DNA of 64,000 bases, taken from contig CM048751.1 in the NCBI GenBank assembly GCA_026315105.1, forward strand, positions 334,954,649 to 335,018,648, in the 5' to 3' direction. Every line of letters starts with the position of its first letter. Position 1 is the first letter of the stretch. The translations under genes and the position numbers were made by a program. The notes under the pieces are model-generated. The model saw nothing but the letters and a program-made list of their open reading frames with translations, ran no database searches and was not told where the DNA came from. Positions 58,283-64,000 of the stretch are shown here, piece by piece. The DNA comes from Locusta migratoria. Lineage: Eukaryota; Arthropoda; Insecta; Orthoptera; Acrididae.

Positions 58283-59370
58283 TCAACAGCTATGCCACAG
58301 TGGATACACCGGTTCCCGTTAGATCACCGAAGTTAAGCACTCTAGGGCTAGACTCGGACTTGGATGGGGTCTACCGAGAGCTGTTGGCAATAGTCTTGTG
58401 TAGTTCGCGAACGAACTACTTCGGAACAGCGCTCATAAAGGCGAACTACGCGAACTAGTTCGCAGATCCCTCGCCTCTTAGTTCGTCCGCTCCTTTTCCG
58501 AAGACTGAAGGGTAACAGCGAGAGGACGCGAGAGCGCGCAGAATCGCGTGATTCCCTTCTGCCAGTTGCCGTCATTTCGAGCTGAGATGCAGCTGAGCTG
58601 TAGTTATAGTAGCGGTAGCAAAAGCCAAAACGAGCGGACAAACTAAAATGAGCGACTTACTTCGCGGCCGAGCTGCGAACTAAAAGGAGAGCTACCGGTC
58701 GCGAACTAAAATGTGCCCGATAGGTCGCGAACTAAAATATGCACGATAGGTCGCAAACAAAATTAAAAATCACGTGTTTGCCTTCTGCTGATGCGACCCA
58801 TTTCGAAGTTAGCGTCTGCCTGCTAGATTACATAGTTCAGTGTTACAAAATGTCTGCTTTGAAGTTTTCTGCACTCTGCAATATCTGACTAATAAATTCC
58901 ATAATGCTAAGATATAGAGATAACACTAAACTTACACGCGAGAAATTATCCACAAATTGTTTCTTTTGGTTTGCGTGATATCGTTAGCGGCTCAAGCAGC
59001 AAGCGCATGAAGCAGGTAGGTGGGGTAACCTCTCCCTCCACCTGCATGCGCAGACCGCGCCGCTCAGCCGTCATTGGGAGCGGACGAACTAAAAGAACGA
59101 ACTAGTGAGCGCTCCCGATCGCGAACTATTATGCACAAGTCTAGTTGGCAAGCGGGGCCCATTAAGCTCTTGTGAGGACAATTGAGGAGCTACTTGATTG
59201 AGGAGTAGCGTCTCCGCTTGCGAAAACCGACGCAACGGCCGGGAGTGCGGGGTGCTGACCAAGCTCCCCTCCATACCGCATCAGATGACGCCATCGGGCG
59301 AGGGTGACACGGCGGTTCATCGGTACCCGATGGCCTTTGAGTGGCCTATGTGTCGGGAGTTGAACTGACA
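58283..59370 (+). mobile_element. 5S-rRNA-derived SINE, split by a hAT-type insertion
   Basis: The left part (58283-58390) matches 5S rRNA promoter sequence: ATACACCGGTTCCCGT, GATCACCGAAGTTAAGCA, ACTTGGATGGGG. The 5S 3' end is replaced by a unique body, which resumes at 59152 (AGCGGGGCCCATTAAGCTC, GAGGAGCTACTTGATTGAGG, GCCGGGAGTGCGGGG, GGTGACACGGCGGTTC) to about 59370. Internal 5S A box, intermediate element and C box could drive Pol III. It is not a 5S gene because the 5S core is mutated and fused to a SINE body. Confidence 0.8.
58391..59143. mobile_element. non-autonomous hAT-type element, 753 bp, 8-bp target duplication
   Basis: GTTGGCAA at 58383-58390 and 59144-59151 is an exact 8-bp duplication, as made by hAT transposases. 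Ends TAGTCTTGTG and inverse TAGACTTGTG, followed inward by AGTTCGCGA on both sides. GAACTA/TAGTTC words are scattered through both subterminal zones, and CGCGAACTAAAAT with GATAGGT forms a 26-bp direct repeat at about 58694-58756. No transposase frame. Deleting it restores the 5S SINE. Confidence 0.85.
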
Positions 59371-59544
59371 GTCTTGAGATTCAAAGGATAAATGATTTAA
59401 ACGAAATGTAACGTATTGTTTTAGTACTCATATGGATGGCCTACAATATTTCGTTTTTTAATGTGAGTTAGCTGTTCTTGCTTCATTCAGATATGTTGTT
59501 TATATTATTCTTCACTAACGGCTTATACTTATTTTAAAATTACT
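59371..59544. other. no feature recognised
   Basis: Short spacer, AT-rich. Confidence 0.3.
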
Positions 59545-59960
59545 GGACGATAGAAACTTAATCATCTGCAAATAGCTATAGACTGTTCCTCAGATTATCT
59601 GCTGATCATGTAAATAGATGAGACGCAGCAGCAACCTTGTGGATCATGAGGTATCAATTCCACTTTACTCGATGGCTATCCATTTACTACCACTAACTGT
59701 GACATTTCAGACAGGAAATCTCAAAGCCAATCGCATAAATTAGAAGATACTAAAATGTCACGCACGCTATTTGATTACAATCTATGGCGTGGAACGGTGT
59801 CAAGTCTTCTGGAGATCTAGAAATACGAAATCTATTTCAGATGCCTCGTATAGCATTCATTACTTCATGCAAATAAACAGCTAGTTACGCTGCAAAATGA
59901 CGTTATTCTTTGTATCCTGTGATAGTTATGCATGAATAGACAGCTTTCTTCAAGGTGATT
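59545..59960 (-). pseudogene. CR1/Jockey-like RT fragment, strongly diverged
   Basis: Reverse-strand sequence follows the RT palm of the CR1-like copies with many stops: a LDLQKT...DTVP.H-type block (near 59825-59790), a SSNLCDWL*DFLSEMSQLVVV block (59740-59690), a PQGCC block (59640-59620), ending near SIAICR at 59570 where the LFADD box would be. It lacks long frames and is the oldest-looking LINE remnant here. Confidence 0.55.
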
Positions 59961-60466
59961 CATAATGTTCCTATACTCGAGGATTAGTTGAATACTTCCG
60001 AAGACGATCTACGAACTGCGGCCGTTCACGCACTGCTCTGAGACAGACACGATTTATTCCGTTTTCTGCGGCTCTTCTACCACAATATTCCGCTTCCTGT
60101 CACGCAACAGTCAACAATTAGCGGTTGCCGAAATTGGAATGCACTTCTTCCATCAATCACTGGCATCGTCTCGGCGCCTCGCTTATCTGTGAATATTCTG
60201 CTAATTTTCCTCAAATTCTAAAAAAATTGTTTTAGCTGCACTACAGTGAAGTGGCTAACATCTAGTATATCTGTATTACTCATAGAAACAACAGCACTTG
60301 TTTCAAATTCTTGGTTATTTACTTATTCATCTTTGTGGAAGGACTTTCGAAATAATGTACTCAGTAATTCGCTTTACCTGCATTGTCATCGGTAACATTA
60401 CCATCACTATAATGCAATGAAGGGATTGAATGTTACCGCCACTGTATTGAACGCACAACCAGAATC
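59961..60466. other. no gene recognised
   Basis: Nothing supported. Confidence 0.35.
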
Positions 60467-60482
60467 TCTTTTTGATGTAATA

Positions 60483-60749
60483 AATCGCATTTTACGATCA
60501 CTTATGGCATCACTGTACTAGGTTTAGATGGAATACCAACATTTGTGCCCGGCTAGGATTCGAACCCGGGATCTACTGCTTACTAGGCAGACGCGGAGAC
60601 CACTCCGCCACCGAGGACACAGTGACCAGACCGACTGCAGAGGACTCTTCCCTGCACGTCTCCCGCCATAGTACAGTGATGCCATAAGCCATCGTAAACT
60701 GCGATTTATTTCATTAAAATGAACGCTGTGACGTCATAAAAAGTATATA
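60483..60749 (-). mobile_element. tRNA-headed SINE with internal inverted repeats, 16-bp target duplication
   Basis: TCTTTTTGATGTAATA at 60467-60482 and 60750-60765 flanks a 267-bp unit. On the reverse strand it has a tRNA-like block (GTCCTCGGTGGCGGAGTGGT, CTGCCTAGTAAGCAG, B box GGTTCGAATCC; loop with AGT as in tRNA-Thr) at about 60619-60546. 38-base inverted repeats surround it: 60483-60520 and 60669-60706, sharing GGCATCACTGTACTA. Acceptor-stem pairing is poor, so it is not a tRNA gene. Confidence 0.85.
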
Positions 60750-60765
60750 TCTTTTTGATGTAATA

Positions 60766-63196
60766 GCTCTTATTTTCTCATAATATCGCAGGATTTCGAT
60801 TTAACATAATTTCCACCATAATGTAAGCAGCAGGTTCTTCATTCCCAAATCGCACGTATGGTGCACGATCCCCTGTAAGCTGTAAGACAATCCCAAAGTA
60901 CAGCAGCACTCAAGATACAGTAAATCAGAACACATTTACACAATAATATAGTTACGTACGGCATTGTACTTATTTTTTGCGTTGGAGAAGACTGAAGAGG
61001 CAGTTGTAAAAGAGCGTTTCTGAATAATGATTCTTCATGCGACTAAGTAGTTCTCTACGTAGCTATAACTCAACTGTAAAATTGACATTAAGCAACAGGT
61101 GTAATTAGGTCTCGCAGTGATTTATATTGCAGGACTTCATGAGTGTCTCTCAGTATGCTCAAAGAGTGGTGTCTGAGAGAGAACAGGAAAGAGACAGGAA
61201 AGAGATATAAATAGAAGGCGTGATAGAGACAGGCAGACAGACAGCGAAAGAGGTAGAAGGATAGAAACAGAAAGGACAGGGTGGGGTGGAATGGGAAATA
61301 CATAAGTTTATCTGCGGACAATGAGACCAAGAAAAACCTAATTGTAATTTCAACAGTGCACAATTCAAATTTATTTATTGAAGTTCCACTATGAGATGGT
61401 ATAGAACTAAATAACTTTTCGCTGTGCTGCAAGATATTCAATAATTATCTCTTCTTTTATATACCAGGGTCATTATGAACATTAGGTAAACTGAATCTCT
61501 AGTAAGTGCTGTATTGTATTTCGGTGGGTACCGTTTCCTTAAGACAAATACACTAAAAGAGCAAGCGTGAATAAGATTCAGCGTCAGAACTGTTGCCGTA
61601 TAAACAAAATTAGATTTTCGCATTCAGCACACTGCAGCTAATTCACCGAGTGGTTAACACTGTCGCGACACATCTAAAGAAACAATGTAACTGTGTAAAA
61701 CAAAACAAAATAATGTCAAAGGAAATAAGTCACCCTTTTGCATGGGCCAGTATTTGTCTTGATACCTTGAACCAAAGAAGTTTATCTATGCAACTTAGCA
61801 TTTTGAGTGTTTAGTGACCTTTGAACTCTTTGGGCAGTGGAGCAAAATATGAGAGTTTTTAGGAGAACCCCTCGTTTATTTTGTGTGTTACAATGTCTCT
61901 GTTTGCTGGCCAAGGAGAAATATTCTGGGACAGAAATGACAGAGCAGATCACACTCCGCCACTGGCACACCGTCGACGATACAGGCGAGGGCGCTTGATA
62001 AATTGTGGCTCTATCGTAACGGTTTTCAGAATGTGGTTCTGCTTTCGACGGCGTCCACCACCCGTGTAGTGAATTGACCTACAATCGTAGACCCAGATTG
62101 TTTCTTGAGCGATTTTGGTGCAAGGTGCATCCATCTACGACCTGGAAAGCCTTTTCAGATTTTTAGTGCCCCTGGCGCTGCCAACGTTACGCTCGATTGG
62201 GCTGGAGCATTGATAGGAACTGACCAAGAACGCTGTAGGAATTTTCGCGCAGTTATTTATGTGGTGAAACTTCCGAGAACATTGCGCGTAGGTTTCCTGG
62301 TGTTGGGCGTCCAGGGCTGAGATACTGGGATTTTAGTGCCATCTAAAAAACCAACTAAAGCGTCGGTGTTTACGGCATTTTTCCTCCGCCCGCAACTCTT
62401 TTGTGAGAATGCTGGGAAAAGGGCGTCGCTCTGACTGCAGAAACATAGGAGTTTCGTTGACTACGTCTTTCTGTGATATTCGATAGGCTTAGTAATCCGT
62501 CTCCTGAGAGCGACCTGGCATAGGTCGGACCTTGTTACCTCAAAGATGATTGGAGATTGTAGTATAGTGAGGGCGTGGTCCAACTTGCGCTTTAGGAGAG
62601 AAGAGCATAGCCGAACTAGTGAAATCCTTGACACTGAGGGCCAGCGGCCTTACAGCAGCTAATAGTAATTGTGTATCGATTCTAAAATATGGAGAAGAGT
62701 TCCTGTTTTCTGTGGTTACGTGGCACTGCACGATGTTGCAGACCGGAGACGACACTGCGTCTTTGTTCCAACGAAGTGTTTGGTACCATATCACTTTCAC
62801 TCAACTGTGCGCCGTAGGATTCGCGTTCTCTCATTATTGGGATGAAAATTTATTTAGGAGTAGCCTATAGCAATATTGATCCTGAATGCACATATGTTTC
62901 ACAGTAAATTTGATTTGCAATCATAATTTTATGAAGATAGTAACAAATGAGTGGCCTGTCATTTACGTTAGGAAAGATTAGTATACTTCTGTAAGGTCCT
63001 ATCTGCTTCATATTTGTTTAACTTATTGATTTATATAACTATTGTGCAACACTTTGAACTGCATATGATTCATAAGTAAATAAATGTTTCTTGCCACCAT
63101 TTTTGGAAGGGATTCACTAATAGATTTTGGACAGTTTAATTGAGACTTAGAGTTCGATTGATTGGGTTTTGGAGAGTCAACCAATAAGAAAAATCA
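60766..63196. other. 2.4 kb with no gene recognised
   Basis: A purine-rich GAGA/ACAG tract occurs at 61168-61275. Frames on 61088-61623 reverse and 61881-62320 forward lack domains. The rest is AT-rich. Confidence 0.4.
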
Positions 63197-63415
63197 AACA
63201 TTTGTAAATTGATGACTTAAGTGCGTTGCTTATTAGTCCCTAGACCTACAAACTACTTAAACTAAGTTAATTAACCTAAGGTCAACACACACACACACAC
63301 ACACATACACACACACACACACACTCATGCCACAGGGAGGACTCGAGCCTCCGACGGCGAGCCACCACGCGCTATGCAGCAAGGCGCTTTAGACCGCTCG
63401 GTTACTCGACTCAGC
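63197..63415 (-). mobile_element. tRNA-derived SINE with internal (CA)n expansion
   Basis: Same subfamily as 1268-1463: reverse-strand head GAGTAACCGAGCGGTCTAAA, B box GGCTCGAGTCCTCC, body with GTAGTTTGTAGG. The stretch after the head is expanded as (TG)n on the reverse strand (63281-63324), where other copies have GGGTGTGTATGTTTG. No exact target duplication seen. Confidence 0.8.
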
Positions 63416-63540
63416 CACTTCTATCACCTGATACGAAGTGCAGCCACTACATTTTTCTTTCTTTTTTCATTTGTTTATTCCATTGTTACATGCTGTCAAT
63501 TGACCCGTTTACACTCTTTGATTTATCACCACCTTACATT

Positions 63541-64000
63541 TTAGAATATTATAGACAATATTTCCGTAAGAGCGTGATACAATAATGGCAACTGTTTATT
63601 CACAACCGATAAAAAAGCATTAAATGTTTCCACCCGTTTCTGTCTTTCAAAGTCGTCATCGGATTTATGTAGAAGCCGTTGCCAGCGACGTGGAACGCGT
63701 AGTATACCGTTAGTAGATCCTGTTCTGTTGACGGTGCGAATGGAGCGGTCTACTACCTGTCTAATCTCCGGAACAGTCCTGAAGCGAAGGGCACAAAGTG
63801 GTTCCTTCATCTTCGGAATCAAATCAAAGTCACAGGGACTTCAGACCTAGGAGTATGGTGGATAGTACAGCACTTCCTAGCCCCGTAGACCGAACAGAGC
63901 AGCCACAGGTTTCGCTGTATGCGCTCACGCATTGACGTGCAAAATCAAGGGTGGGTTGCACAGAAAGTGTTGCCGCAACTTTCGCAAAGCTGTCGTCCTG
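63541..64000 (-). pseudogene. mariner transposase C-terminal part, runs off the window
   Basis: Reverse frame 63822-63541 (93 codons) reads IPKMKEPLCALRFRTVPEIR, RSIRTVNRTGSTNGILRVPR, RWQRLLHKSDDDFE. Upstream the frame is broken: YYPPYS*V*SPCDFDLIPK (63850-63815) holds the third catalytic region with two stops, and LHVNA*AHTAKPV near 63950 is the second catalytic block where the usual LHDNARPHT has Asp to Val. So the enzyme is dead. A different mariner lineage from the one at 30.4 kb. The N-terminus and one terminal repeat lie beyond 64000. Confidence 0.75.

Noticed and set aside
58283..58390. 5S rRNA gene
   Set aside because: Only the promoter-containing core is 5S-like, it carries substitutions, and it continues into a SINE body after the hAT-type insert.
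60546..60619. tRNA-Thr (AGT) gene on the reverse strand
   Set aside because: Acceptor arm does not pair beyond four bases and the block sits inside a retroposed unit with a 16-bp target duplication.

Overview
The window is eukaryotic and reads as a transposon-dense stretch of a large insect genome. The tRNA-derived SINE families (one beginning with a tRNA-like head and ending near GGGACTGATGACC), a 5S-rRNA-derived SINE, the RTE-like, CR1-like and Penelope-like elements and the AT-rich, intron-scale spacing fit an orthopteran (locust or grasshopper) best. That assignment is an inference from repeat style, not from a host gene. I found no convincing host protein gene, no functional tRNA or rRNA gene, no operon and no prokaryotic feature. 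Almost every open reading frame is a piece of a decayed mobile element.

Layout. 0-6 kb: 3' end of a Jockey-like LINE, a SINE with a perfect duplication, a TA-flanked MITE, a DDE-transposase remnant, two tRNA-headed SINEs head to head, and an LTR split by another SINE. 6-16 kb: reverse-strand RTE-like LINE, remnants of an RNase-H-type LINE, a Penelope-like element (GIY-YIG end), an endonuclease fragment, a SINE, then two forward RTE-like copies separated by a foldback element. 16-26 kb: a pair of unclassified 0.5-kb repeats flanks a reverse-strand Gypsy-like element (gag, protease, RT, RNase H, integrase) and an RTE-like copy sitting between two compound microsatellites. 27-37 kb: the most complete RTE-like copy (5' end to tail), a full mariner-superfamily transposon with 160-bp inverted repeats, a second RTE-like family carrying a nested deletion derivative, a further RTE fragment, and a reverse-strand LINE with an RNase H domain. 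37-40.6 kb: no recognised gene. 40.7-46.4 kb: an RTE-like copy split by a 4.2-kb CR1-like element whose ORF1 is still open and carries an SGNH-esterase-like domain. 47.7-48.2 kb: an unrecognised coding-like reverse-strand stretch. 49-57.6 kb: two more CR1-like copies and a second Jockey-like copy. 58-64 kb: a 5S-derived SINE interrupted by a 753-bp hAT-type non-autonomous element, a CR1-like fragment, a SINE with internal inverted repeats, a SINE carrying a CA repeat, and a mariner transposase running off the end.

How the parts work together: autonomous LINEs (RTE-like, CR1-like, Jockey-like) supply endonuclease and reverse transcriptase; SINEs with long target duplications and a 5'UTR-plus-3'-end RTE derivative look like passengers; cut-and-paste elements (mariner, hAT-type MITE, TA MITE) are inserted separately. 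Nesting gives relative ages: CR1-like after RTE (41.7/45.9 kb), RTE derivative after the second RTE family (33.1 kb), hAT MITE after 5S SINE (58.4 kb), SINEs after LTR (5.7 kb) and CR1-like (49.3 kb). The most unusual items are the foldback with hammerhead-like motifs in both arms, the RTE deletion derivative, and the unclassified 0.5-kb repeat pair.
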